A stretch of 64,000 nt of DNA from Lepiota brunneoincarnata (lineage: Eukaryota > Basidiomycota > Agaricomycetes > Agaricales > Agaricaceae), in the NCBI GenBank assembly GCA_023014365.1, contig JAEBUN010000013.1, forward strand, positions 1,054,001 to 1,118,000. Direction: 5' to 3'. A model generated the notes under the pieces. That model saw nothing but the letters and a program-made list of their open reading frames with translations, was not told the origin of the DNA and did not search any database. Below are positions 14,301 through 25,109 of this stretch, in pieces; position 1 is the stretch's first letter; each line of letters begins with the position of its first letter. A program made the position numbers and the translations under genes.

Positions 14301-15288
14301 TCGGATGCGGGATTGGCCAAGTAAGCTGTGGGCGACCTATTGATGTTACCATTGGGAATAGTCGTATTTCCAAGCCTCAGTTGTCCAGGAGCAAGGCTGG
14401 AATGAGCACGTTGCACAGCACGAACGGTACCGGAGACAATTGCATCCGCGGTTTGCTTGACGTATCCGAGAGAAGTAACCTGGGGAAGCAAGTTCTCGAG
14501 GTAACCGCCCACACCAGAATGTTGGTGAGTGCCAACGAAGGCGATGTTATCATTGGTGTATAGCCCTGGGAATTGACTAGACAGCTGGGAAACGATGGAT
14601 CTTCGGACACCAGTGTCACCCATAGCAATATCTGCAATTCGAGAGAGAATCAGTCGGTATTGATTCAATCACCCCCGCATAAAGTTCGCCTATCGATGTT
14701 GACTTCCCGACGATTCAAGGTGGACTTCCCACAAATCAGTCGGGTATTCCACGGAACGGTAGAATCCCACGGAAAGGGGATACCCAAGTTTGGATTCGAG
14801 GGAGAACATACCAGCATTGATGAAAACAATCCTATTTTGAGGTTTCGAAGCATCGGCTACAATGAAGGCCCGGCTGCGCTGCCTCATGTGTAGTCCAGTG
14901 TCCGTCTGCGACAACGACGCATAACCCTGTTTGAGCACGAGGTCAGCCCTGTGGTAAGGGAAGGAAAGGGGTGGGGAGAGGAAACCCAAACTAGGCACCA
15001 TCATGTTAGTTTCCACAACTGGACTTTTAGAAGGGCGCTCATCAGCTGTAACTCAGGGTTGGAATAGTCAAACGCGAGATAATACCCGGTAATATCTCCA
15101 CTTCCTACAAGCGGTCATCACGAGTATGGTATCAGCAGAGGAACCATTCCAGCAGTGAAGGTATGTGTCTTCTGACCTAATCCGAGCAAATACTGGGCTC
15201 TCGCGCCTTGTATACCTCCGGTCCACTCATTAGGAAGTGCGGATAACGAAGCTAGAAGCGCGGTGAGGTAGAAGAAGGCTCCTGCCAT
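11380..15288 (-). CDS. Neutral (alkaline) ceramidase, secreted
   Basis: Hydrolyses the N-acyl bond of ceramide to sphingosine and fatty acid. A many-exon gene (about a dozen introns). The start ATG at 15286-15288 opens a signal peptide (MAGAFFYLTALLASLSALP) followed by YLLGLG. Later exons show GYASLSQTDTGLHMRQRSRAF, GTHQHSGVGGYLE (zinc-site His residues), GNINRSPTAYLANP, DKDMTLLRFDD, FLSFFAVHGTSLYE, GNTTFIAGFTQ, NVGDTSPN (the conserved GD[VT]SPN block with the catalytic Ser), CESPGEEWDGQACDP, CHGR-GPGFRASDFESNRI, GFSFAGGTT-DGPGAFDFVQGD, LPGAITPFPSDAQKACQSPK, GPANTYAHYVTTREEY, and VHVQFVGANPR. The C-terminal beta domain ends with RYFGESK and GTFTVA, then the stop at 11380-11382. Every conserved block occurs in order, so the gene seems intact. 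Upstream lies the F-box gene in the same direction, with no evident functional link. Confidence 0.93.
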
Positions 15289-15928
15289 GGCGTTGTACAA
15301 GGCGTGCAGAGAGTTCCAGAGGTCTAGCGGTAGGGCGCTGTGGTATGAGAGGAGTGGCATTGCTTTGGCCGTTGGGTGTTTTTAACCTAATTCTCTGCCT
15401 TTGTTCTTCAGGAGCATGCGAAAAGTCTGTTGATGGAAGGGAGTCACAGAGCTGGGTAGCACCACATGCATCCATCAAAAGGTGGTCATCAAGTGCCCAC
15501 GGTCCTACCTTGTCACTGGTCCGAACCGAGATGTTTCTAGTCAGGTCGCAGCAACAAGCTATGGAGCTCTTCTGCGATGCGACCGAGTAGAACCATAAGA
15601 GGAGGCACCAGGGGGTGTTGGCTCTCTCTAGCCCATTAGCAGACGGCTCTGGTTCCCAAGGGACCGAGAAGACCGCGTATCTTATCTGATACAAAAGAAC
15701 CCTCGTCTGATTCGCGGTTGTGAGGGTATAAATATCAGTATCCCACATCACGTACCGCTGTTGCCCACGGATGGCATCGAAGTCATCCTAAAGCTCCACA
15801 TAAATACTCAAAGGCATAATCACAAGCCAGTAAACTAGGCAGTGTCTTTCGATTGAAACCATATTTGTCACTACAGGGAGTATGGGGGGACACCCACGGT
15901 CGAGCCTCACGGTGCCATTCATGTCCAA
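15289..15928. other. Intergenic, ceramidase promoter side
   Basis: Between the ceramidase start and the end of the F-box gene. Open frames here are antisense shadows. A TATA-like stretch (gtataaatatc) lies at about 15727, on the upstream side of the ceramidase gene but rather far from its ATG. Confidence 0.4.
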
Positions 15929-17668
15929 CTAGCAGGAGGGCGCGGGTAAAGCGGTCACCTGGGGCAGCCGGCGACGGAAGATACAAGAGGCTGCTTGTCT
16001 CGTGACTGTGAATAAACTTTCCCTAGGGTCTGCCCCATGACCAGAAGGACAGTCAAGCTGGGGGGAAGGCGAGGCCGAAAAGTCGTATCTTACAAACATG
16101 AGATTCGCCGTGCGTTTCTGTTTGGCCAGCATCGTCCGGCATGCGATCATGTTCCTGATGCGGTACACGAACTCTGGTTTTGCCGGACCTTCAAAGGAGA
16201 TGGATTGAAGCTGGACGAGGAAGGGGAGGAGGTTGACGGCATCGGTGGAGCTGAGGTAGTCAAGGAGCTCTTCCGTCGGCTGCGCTGGGACGGACAGCGT
16301 CAACGAAGAGACCGCGGTGGCTTCTCTAAGCTCTTCTAAGAGCTCATTAGCCCTGATAGTGTCACATCTGATTTCGAGAACCTCAAGTGACGGGGTTCTG
16401 GACAAGAAGTGCCCTGTGGCATAATGATCCCATTGCCTTGCATTGGCAACAGAACAAATCACAAGACATTTGAGGTTAGGCGTGAAGAGGTTAGTGAAAA
16501 ATCTTCCAAGCCCTTGCTGCGTATTATCTCGTAGTGCCTCCGCGATAACGGTCAACTTGCGTAGCTGTGAGTGATGTACGGTAGGGATAGCGACCCAGGG
16601 CTCGCTTGCCCCCACGTGAAAAATGCACTCTTGTACATTGGGTGCCATATCGAGCGCAGCGAGGCAGGAATGTATCGAGGCAGGGGTATGTTTGTGCAAA
16701 TGGAATTCAAGGCGGGTAATTCGTGCCAAAGATACGCTGATCATAGAGAGAGATGTGCTGTAGTCCAGTGATATGCTTTGTAAAAGGGGTGCGCTCTCAA
16801 AGTGATCCACAACCATGTCGTGCGGTACTGAGCCACGGGACGTGCTCACTTTGAGGTGTGTAAGGGAAGGTAGTTCGTAACGAACCGTTCCAAACGCGGC
16901 CCATGAAAATTCCGAAGCTGGAAGCATTAAATAAAGCTCCTTCCAGCGTGTTGAGGAGGCACAGAGAGCACGCAAAGCATCACTGTCACTCCAGTCGAGG
17001 GAAGGGTATTGTTTCGGATACTCGGAAGACTTGGCTTCGGCGACTGCAATAGTCAACGGAAGACCGCCTGATCTTTGAGTCCAGGCTTTGACAAGCGCGT
17101 ATTGGGATGCACTATTGCCTTTATACGTGATCCTGATAGTGGTCCACAACTGCGGCGTAGCAATGGCAATAGAACGCCACGCACTACACACCCGGGTCAA
17201 AACCATCGGTCCTTCCTTGGGATCAAAGCTATCCTCTACTTCGGAAAAGCGACGGCGTCTCGATCCTCGGGGACAGTGCTTGAAAATTTCAGCCCATATT
17301 TCCGGATAAACCCGTCTCGCTGGGGTCAGAAACGCTTGATGTGTGTCGACGAACTCCTCAAGTGCCCGACATTCGCCCTGTAACTCTGACAATACCGAGC
17401 TCACCCGTCGAATCTCCTCCTCCAGGCGCCTGACATCGGTCAAAGCGACATTCACCGTGTTATGAATCAACTGCCCCTGGGTTTTGGTTGGAATCGCGTT
17501 GGAACCAAGTAGATCGGGAATTGGTGAGGGAGGGATGGATGTTGTACCTGTGAGGACGGCTCGACAATGGTGACAGATCGAATTGGGGTTTGCAGTTATA
17601 TTGGACACCCGGTGAAAGGGATCGTGGGCGTGGGTGAATATGGACATCGATGCACGGGCTAGATCCAA
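15929..17668 (-). CDS. F-box domain protein, basidiomycete type
   Basis: One uninterrupted frame of 579 codons. Basidiomycetes carry many such proteins, thought to be substrate adaptors of SCF ubiquitin ligases. After a Cys-containing N-terminal part there is a coiled-coil-like stretch (about residues 80-115, RLEEEIRRVSSVLSELQGE), then the F-box core (YPEIWAEIFKHC), then VCSAWRSIAIATPQLWTTI, a signature following the F-box in this family. The remaining 400 residues have the leucine-rich, irregularly repeated pattern (LTHLKVS, LEVLEIRC, VSSLTLSVP) typical of the substrate-binding half. The first ATG is used; a second Met eight codons in (MSIF) is an alternative. The substrate cannot be predicted. 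Confidence 0.8.
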   Translation of the reverse strand: MDLARASMSIFTHAHDPFHRVSNITANPNSICHHCRAVLTGTTSIPPSPIPDLLGSNAIPTKTQGQLIHNTVNVALTDVRRLEEEIRRVSSVLSELQGECRALEEFVDTHQAFLTPARRVYPEIWAEIFKHCPRGSRRRRFSEVEDSFDPKEGPMVLTRVCSAWRSIAIATPQLWTTIRITYKGNSASQYALVKAWTQRSGGLPLTIAVAEAKSSEYPKQYPSLDWSDSDALRALCASSTRWKELYLMLPASEFSWAAFGTVRYELPSLTHLKVSTSRGSVPHDMVVDHFESAPLLQSISLDYSTSLSMISVSLARITRLEFHLHKHTPASIHSCLAALDMAPNVQECIFHVGASEPWVAIPTVHHSQLRKLTVIAEALRDNTQQGLGRFFTNLFTPNLKCLVICSVANARQWDHYATGHFLSRTPSLEVLEIRCDTIRANELLEELREATAVSSLTLSVPAQPTEELLDYLSSTDAVNLLPFLVQLQSISFEGPAKPEFVYRIRNMIACRTMLAKQKRTANLMFVRYDFSASPSPQLDCPSGHGADPRESLFTVTRQAASCIFRRRLPQVTALPAPSC

Positions 17669-19835
17669 GGAGTCCCATAGGTGCGCTGGGTGTAGGACGG
17701 GCGAAATCTTTTACTCACCAGTAAGCAAAGGCCAGAGGATGCAGCAAGCACAGGTTGGGGGTTCAATTCAAAGCTTCCAGGCCCCCTTCATAACGCCCCA
17801 ACGACGTGCATGTCCGAATAACGCCAGATGCTAGGCACCGAGAGGAAGAGCTTGTATAGCCGCAGGACCATCACGGGACTTTGAAAGACCCGACTACCCG
17901 ATAGAGTGCCCGGTGCTTGTTCATTGAGTCTCGAGGTTGTGTAATTCCAGTCGATCACTACCCACAACCTCCCACGTTCAAGTGACATGATATATGCAAG
18001 GTGAGAGTCCCGTATGGCAAAGCTTCCCGAATCGAGCGTGGTATCACTGTAGGCGAATAAGCAGCAATGGACCGAGTGAGCCGAGATTCAGCCTACGACG
18101 ACCTCGTGGTTTGATTATACGGGGAGCACTCAATCCGACCCATGGGTTAGTCCTGTGTGGCTCTAAATCCTCATTCACAAATCAATGACTTTGCGGCCTG
18201 CCTCCTTTGGCGTTCCAGGAACCTGAGATATATAATTAAGCGTTAAAGCGGATATGTCCCTCGTTCCAATGAGGTCAAGCTTCGACCGACCTAAAATAAG
18301 CACTTACTCTTCAATCTGCATAGGGACCTTTTGAAGCTGTTGGGTCAGTCTGCACAGGTTTTGCATTCAAACCACACACCGAATCCAATTTGTCCTTCAC
18401 CCTCTGGCAGCTCTCCGCACACCTGGTGGGAAATTTTGATAGGCAATGAAAATCAGGGGATAATATACCAAGTAACTCGCCTCCTTGGAAAGAAATCCAT
18501 AGTTCGTTGTGCCTCAAGCTCGTCATCAAGGTATTCGCGCTATCAAGTTCTTGAAGCACCGTGGACTCTCACTATCTGGCATGATCGCGCACATAGCTGC
18601 GCACAGTGACCAGTTACTGTTCTGGGCTTGTCGATTGAAAGGACGGAGTCGGACATCTGTTAGCTGCATGTGCCCGATCCTGGCCAATACTTGCTCGCCT
18701 GGGTCCACAGGCCGACTGCAGGAACAGGTCCAGGCGCGTGTGGTTGTCCGGAGGGATGAAAAACCTTGCTTCTGGTTTACAGCGACCAAGACGCCAATCC
18801 GCCTCTAAAACAAGAAACAAGGTATAGTAAAGCTGGGGGTCGGCGAGGCCCTTGTTGCGGTGTGGGTCATTCGGGGTTATCGATGAGGGTTGTTCAATAT
18901 GGGCATGGGATCCCCGAGTTGCGTTGTGTGTTGTCCTACTCGTTCCTCAGGGAATTCTCCTTTTGGCGGACTCTCCCTTTGGTGATGAGTCTTGCAGCTG
19001 GAAATGGGAGGGCATGTCGTTTCTCCTGTATAGAATCGTAGGTGTTGGGTGGGGGGGAAGGGTAAAGGAAATGTCAGCATGTCCTTCTGGTCCTGTTCTT
19101 TTGTTGTATTTACTGATCCATAGCATACAGGCCGTTTCCCGGACCGAGTCAGAACGCTCGCTTCATTTCCTCGGAACTCAGAATCACAGAAGAGGGATCG
19201 AGATGAGACAGAGAATATGTACAAAAGTACGCTCCGTTTCACGCTTTCCGGTTAGAGTGTGAAGAGATGTGTTGCAACGGGTCCGTGCATGCACAACTTA
19301 ATTCCTGCTGCCGACTTGTTATTATGTCCGTCTTTGTCAGCAGTTCTACTAATGTTTACTCGCATGAGCTCGGATATCTCCCCACCAAGCTAGAGGCCGC
19401 CTTTCATCTTCTAGTTAATTGTGGGACAATAATTGCAACAAACCCATGAGCGTCTGATTTGTCATCCGGTCGTTGATTTTCAGTGATGCACCGCTGTAAA
19501 TAGTGTTTTTAGATACCCTGAATGTAATTTCGAAATGCCCAGATGTCTATGTCGGGCACGTTATCTCGATGAGATGGAAAGCATGGGCCGTCCGGGGTTT
19601 ATTCTCAAGGTCTTATCCTGATGTTCATATGAGAAAAAAATTCCAGGCTTGCTTACGGAACCCATAGAGTACCGGAGGGTCATTCCTTGGGCAGAAGTCA
19701 GTTTGGGATTGAGTTGGAGATATGAAGCACCGGGTGGCTGTGCAGTCGCGTGATAGACGCTAAGGGTCGCCCAAAATTAGTCCGCGGGCCAGAGTCCCCA
19801 GCTGACGCGGCCGCAATCTTGTTGACCACCACAAC
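17669..19835. other. No gene recognised
   Basis: Open frames of up to 136 codons exist on both strands (for example 18311-18820 on the minus strand, 18852-19262 on the plus strand), but I could not join them with credible introns or match any family. The right end should include the GGPP synthase promoter. Confidence 0.45.
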
Positions 19836-21216
19836 ATGGACAAGTACGACGACATCCTGGGATCTCTCTCGAAAGATCCTCTCTGGTCGGACCAGAATGA
19901 ATCTGTGAGTCGTCATCGATGCCAAGTAGAAGACGAGATGTCTGACGTGAGTGACAAAGGACCTGTTAGAGCCATTCGCGTTCTTGACGTCAAATCCAGG
20001 CAAGGATATACGCGGGAAACTAATCGAAGCATTCAATCTATGGCTGGACGTCCCTCCGGAGAAGCTGACAGTCATTGCAAAGGTTGTGAACATGCTCCAT
20101 GTAGCGAGTCTCATGTATGGTTCTGTGTAATCCCCGCGGGCCCTAGTTCAAAGATTGACCAGGGTGGACGACATCGAGGACGATTCCCAGCTGCGGAGGG
20201 GTAAACCTGGTACGTCCCCCACCCTGTAGGGTTGACTTCGGCCTAATAGGGTCTAGTTGCGCATAAAATATATGGCATCCCACAAACGATCAACACCGCA
20301 AATTACGTGTATTTCCTCGCGTATCAAGAACTTATCGCTCTTCGCCAAAATACTATTTCCTCAAAGTCTTTTCAAGAACTCGATGCTATTGTGACGTGTC
20401 AGTGGATCCGTCCCGTCCTGTAAAAAAAAAGCCTAACCCAAGGACACGTTTTATAGCGGAATTGTTGTCTTTGCATCGCGGGCAAGGCCTAGAAATTCTA
20501 TGGCGCGACTCCCTGCAATGCCCGAGCGAGGAGGATTACATACGGATGGTCAACAATAGTAAGTCCAATGTTTCCATACCCTGAATTACATTTCAATAGG
20601 CCAAGAAACTGGGGGGTTGCTGCGCGTTGGCATCAAGCTTATGATGGCTTGCGGAACGAAGAATACCGATACGTAAATCATCCTTTCCATTCGCTATCCC
20701 AAGGATTACTTACGTAGAACAGCAACTATGTGCCTCTCGTCAACTTGATTGGGGTATTCTTCCAGATCCGGGACGATCTGATGAACTTGCAAAGCACGGA
20801 TGTTAGTGTTTGCCCTCCGGTTCAGGGGATCGTGTCGCTAATTTGCGTATTTTCTAGTATACCTCCAACAAGGGTTTTGCAGAAGATCTCACAGAAGGCA
20901 AATTCTCCTTCCCAGTAGTGCACGGAATTCACGCAGATACTTCCAACAAACAGCTTCTGAGTACGCTTAAGATCATGGCAGTAAAACCTGTTGCTTACAT
21001 CTTCTAGACGTTCTGCAAAAGCGACCCACGACCCCTACCCTCAAGGTGCACACAATATCCTACTTGCGTAATCATACAAAATCCTTCGACTACACCTTGT
21101 CGGTGTTACACAGTCTAGAAGCTCAAACACGACAAGAGATAAATCGCCTAGGAGGAAACGAGCAATTGGATAAAATTATGGATTTGTTGCATGTCGATCC
21201 AGCTAAGTTAACTTAG
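19836..21216 (+). CDS. Geranylgeranyl diphosphate synthase
   Basis: Trans-prenyltransferase predicted to make GGPP for protein prenylation, carotenoids or diterpenoids. Splicing reads 19836-19904, 19960-20114, 20163-20209, then further exons to the stop at 21214-21216. The joins restore the family sequence: [20 protein letters not shown], a first aspartate-rich motif split by an intron ([17 protein letters not shown]), [48 protein letters not shown], the second Asp motif ([13 protein letters not shown]), and [13 protein letters not shown]. The protein ends with [10 protein letters not shown]. All phases agree and no lesion is seen. No terpene cyclase lies next to it in the window, so a housekeeping role is the default. 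The tail of this gene (about 21208-21230) is echoed at about 24650, showing where the next tandem duplication began. Confidence 0.93.
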
Positions 21217-22120
21217 AGAACTTGTTCAAACACTGTTGCCAATCCTATATCTTATTGTCCGTGACGAGAAGGAGGAGGATGTGGGAATTGAGACAAAAGC
21301 GTGCCTTCTACCCTTGCAGAGGTAAATGTGCTCATCATTCAACACACTTCAAAACATTCTCTGTTCGCCGCCGCGAGGGGCATATCAAGGTGGCGACTGA
21401 CCCTCGCTGTGTGACCCCGCACGTCTGGAGTCGCTCGCTCCCCCATTAAGAGGTTTTCTCCATATGAAGTGGCCTTATCCTTTCTCTCAAGTCCAGTCGA
21501 GCGTCGTGGATCTCAGGTGAGCCTTGTAGTCACCTCGTAGACTTCAAATCCAACAATTGTATCTGCGTCTGTTCTATCACTCGTCATTGACGCACAACAC
21601 CCTACCTCTCTTGGGGCTTGCCCTATTTCCATTGACCAAGCTTCTCCCACTTATATTTTGAGAGCGCTCGATAACTCAGCTTGTATTGGGTTATTACACC
21701 CATATATATCACAATCTCGTCAACAATTGCTGGATCTTATTGTTGGAATTAGCGATTCCGGCAAACTGGCGGAATGCCAATTACCGGTGCCCCTGACTGC
21801 CTCACAGAGGCCATGTTGTAGGTAGATTATATGCGTGTGTAGTTTACCAGTAGTACCTTGTCCGTTTACCTCCCTCCCCTCCTTATTGTCGCCCCATCGT
21901 TGTCTCTCATGAATATACGCCCTCGTCGTTAACCACCTTCTTGAGATGATTTCAACACTTATGAATGGCCTGCTTTCCACTGGGTAATTCTTTCATTATT
22001 CGACTTTCAACGAAAAGCTTCCCTTGTGTTTTGACTACTCCGAGAGGTCGATCTTCCTCAGATAGCGATCGTCGGGTCTCAAAGTGCAGGAAAATCCGAA
22101 TGAATCCATCTCGGAGAACC
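21217..22120 (+). pseudogene. Truncated dynamin-like GTPase, copy A (5' stub)
   Basis: This repeats the upstream region and first exons of the dynamin gene at 24650-25360. Shared by eye are the segment with ctcatcattca, the 'gagtcgctcgctccccca' block, the alternating 'cgtcgtggat/acctca' block, the sequence coding SQSRQQLLDL, and the exon with the P-loop (gatagcgatcgtcgggtctcaaagtgcaggaaaatc). After the P-loop exon homology stops and Crinkler gene A begins on the opposite strand. There is no room for the rest of a GTPase and the first exon has an insertion, so this is a dead stub. Confidence 0.75.
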
Positions 22121-22186
22121 AACTACACACAAGAATAATCTACCACACAGCAGTGCTATTTATCAGGTGAAGAATGTCCTGTGCAT

Positions 22187-24236
22187 TCAACTTCTCAGAG
22201 TCTTCACATATCTCAATCCCAAGTGCTTGGAGCCTGGGAGAATAAGAGGAGATCTGCAGGTTGAAATTAAATGGCCAACACCCCAAATATCAACTTCCTT
22301 CCCATGCCCATCATGTTTGATGGCTGGTGAGTGACTCCCTGAAGTGAAGTATTTTTCCGCTTTGGTAGGTGGGTGCGAGGCATCTTCCCAGTCGATGAGG
22401 AGCCATTTTGATTCGTCTTCTGTGCTGCGAATAATATTACTCCATCGGACGTCACGGTGATACAATGGTATCCGATGGATCACCTACATTGTTTAGTTAG
22501 TGTTGACGAGGGACGAACGCTGAGAAAATATACATCAAGTGTCTCCACAACACACGCCAGGCATTGTCGCAGTTCATTCTCTGTTCTGGGCACCGACGGG
22601 ATTCCACGGGGCCATAGATGGACGGTTGCTCCTTGTGCAAAGACGAGCACATCCACATTCGGGACATTGCGTTCTCGTAGCGTGCGATAAATCAACCGGA
22701 GGTGTTGGACCCGAGAGATTGCATCTTCGCATGTGAACTTCTTAACAATAAGGGTGGCTGTTATTTCAATCGTAGACCGATTCCTGGAAACGTAGCATAC
22801 CATCAGAGGTAGTCAAGTCAAGTCAGCCATAAATCATACTGTTCCATGGTTCTAAATTCCTTAATAGCCGAGTTAGCTGAGTTTAAGACGTCGGTTAATG
22901 GTCTCAGCAAGCATGCAAGGTTGATGAGATGTCGTGCATTATCGATGCGACTCTTGGTTAGACTCAAATCAACTGTCACCAAATCGTGAATGACGGGCAA
23001 GGGGGGTGTCACAGGCGGGGCAATTGCGACAAGGGTCATGTTGTACCCAGAGCAGTAGTAGCCTTTAGGAAGGATCAGGATATTAAATGTAATGAGGCCA
23101 GTGGACACACCCAGGACGTAAGGGGCAGTATCATAAGCCCACACCACCTTCTCCGCGAGTTCAGCTTTGGGGTCCTCCGAGCTGTTTGGGCCCTTCTCTT
23201 CGCCTCGAAAGACGCACTTATCAGAGACAAGGAAACCATAATTGGGCCTGAGATTTCGAACTATTGTGTGTTGACTGCTGTTGCGAATACTTCTGCCGTA
23301 TGGAATCAATACCTCAAGGATGAAACGGATATTCGCATCCCAGAAACCAATAAAGGATGTCTCTGTACCGGCACCAGGTGGTCTCAGTGAGGCACTGTTG
23401 ATGAAGGGCAGTGCATCTAGCTGCATCATAGACACGTCCTCGCTGGGGCTGAATAAGGACCGGACATCTTCCTCGGTGCATACATCGGGCCGACGAGTAT
23501 TAACAAGCTCTTTAAAGATGGGGGGAGTTATTCGTATCTTTTCATTGTCAGCAAGAGGCTGCTTGATGAATCCCAAGAGCTCCCCAAGTGTAGGGATATC
23601 GAATTTAGTCTTCTTTAACACCTTGCCGAAAACACCGGGTCGAGCACCTGCCTCGCTAGTTACATCGCTGGGGATTGTACTCCTTTTTGGTGGTCGCGTT
23701 GGTGTCGCTGTTTCAAGAGAGGTCGGATGAGACCCAGAAGGCGCATGAGTTGTTGGGGCTCACCAAGAATCGACGACATTGCGGGGGAGGCTACAGAGGC
23801 AGGTATGTGATGACCAGAGAGAAGAGGACATTCGAGACATACGCGGTACTTGGACAACAACATGCAGGTGCTCCGGCTCTGGGGGTTCCTTCCAGTAATA
23901 GGACAAATCCCGTGTATCGCTGAGAAGCTGGATGACGCCATTGCCTTGAAGTGCTTCAACTGAATCCGGGTCATGGAATGTGACAGCCTTGAACCATTTA
24001 TTGAGAGCGTCTTGTTCGTGTACGGTAAGGTTGCTAGTAGGCGGCGGTGTCAGCACCTTCCACAAGATCAGGTCAGGGGCATCAACATGTCCCGTAGCAT
24101 GGGTATTTTCAGTCTTGATAGCACGCTTCAAGTCGTAGACAAGATCGCTCGACGACACAGTCAGGACAAACATGCGACTGCGTGGTGTTTTTGCGTGATC
24201 GACTAATTGGCAGACGAGTGTGAAGGAAAAGGCCAT
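22187..24236 (-). CDS. Crinkler-type protein: ubiquitin-like header, PD-(D/E)XK-like domain, protein kinase (copy A)
   Basis: Start ATG at 24234-24236. The first exon codes a ubiquitin-like Crinkler header: MAFSFTLVCQLV, then VYDLKRAIKTEN, ILWKVLTPP and QLLSDTRDLSYYWKEPPEP. After small introns a middle domain follows with RPNYGFLVSDKCVFRGEEK, resembling a PD-(D/E)XK core (RPDF...ExK), followed by WAYDTAPYVLGVS. The last part is kinase-like: LIVKKF (N-lobe Lys), LWPRG hinge, an intron between VVETLD and VIHRIP (50 nt, ctaact branch), then LYHRDVRWSNII (catalytic loop) and WLLIDWEDAS (metal-binding Asp), then EVDIWGVGHLI. Such nuclease-kinase Crinklers are known from fungi; some are thought to act in inter-organism or inter-element conflict. 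Relative to copy B, one base is missing near 22232, altering the last 25 or so residues. Confidence 0.8.
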
Positions 24237-25109
24237 GGTTGTTGGAGGTGGTTCCCAGTGATATTTACCTCGATTTACGGGTGCTACGCGCTTAGTCATT
24301 AAATCGACGGCAGCCAGTGTGGCAACGAGCGGACGGGCGACGACGATGAGGACCAATGAGGGCGGGGGAGGATGATTCACCAGCTTGTGTTTAAGGCGGG
24401 ACGGGACCTTTGGGAGGTGGTACAACAAGTATGGACGATTCAGCTGGACCGGACGAACGTGTGAGTAATACATCAAAACTGAAAGTTTGTAACTTGTTCT
24501 CATTAGTACTTTACAACCGAGCCAGGGCACGTCAAGGTTCGGAGTCATGGCTGCGAGAGCTGATGCACCCGATGACCGATGTACGATTGAAGTCGATCCT
24601 GGCTACGGAGTTCGAAGCATTTGAAAAAAGTCCATGCTATTGGGAATCTTAACTTAAAGAACTGGTTCGCCAATTCTAGATCTTATTGTCCATGACGAGA
24701 AGCACAAAGCGTGCCTTCTATCTTTGCGGAGGTAAATGTGCTCATCATTCAGTCCGCGAGCAGCACATCAGGACCCTCGTCGTGGGTGTAAGCACTGGGG
24801 GAGCTCGGCCATTGAGAAGTGACGTCAGAATGTCTCGCAGACTCCGCACTGTCTACTGACGCTTGGGCGGAGAGTGAGTCGCTCGCTCCCCCACTAGGAG
24901 GTTTTTTGTATATATGGCTGGCCCTATCCCTCTGTCTCGAATCCAGTCTCGCGTCGTAGACCTCAGGCTGAGCCTTGTAGTCGCGTCGTGGACTTCAAAT
25001 CCAACAATTGTATCTGCATCTGTGCTATCTCTCGTTATTGACGCATAACACCTACCCCCCTTGCGGCTCGCCTTATTCCCATTGACCAAGCTTCTCCCAC
25101 TTCTCAAGA
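24237..25109. other. Intergenic; start of duplication unit B
   Basis: Left part is the upstream side of Crinkler gene A, including a block (24296-24350, 'aaatcgacggcag...gcgacgacg') that reappears at 32030-32085. From about 24650 the sequence matches the region right after GGPP synthase (21208 on), including 'ttaaagaactggttc' against 'ttagagaacttgttc'. The rest is the presumed promoter of the dynamin gene, with the 'gagtcgctcgctcccccactaggaggtttt' block shared with 21430. Confidence 0.6.

Noticed and set aside
14285..14563. Plus-strand frame inside the ceramidase gene
   Set aside because: Antisense shadow of a conserved ceramidase exon.
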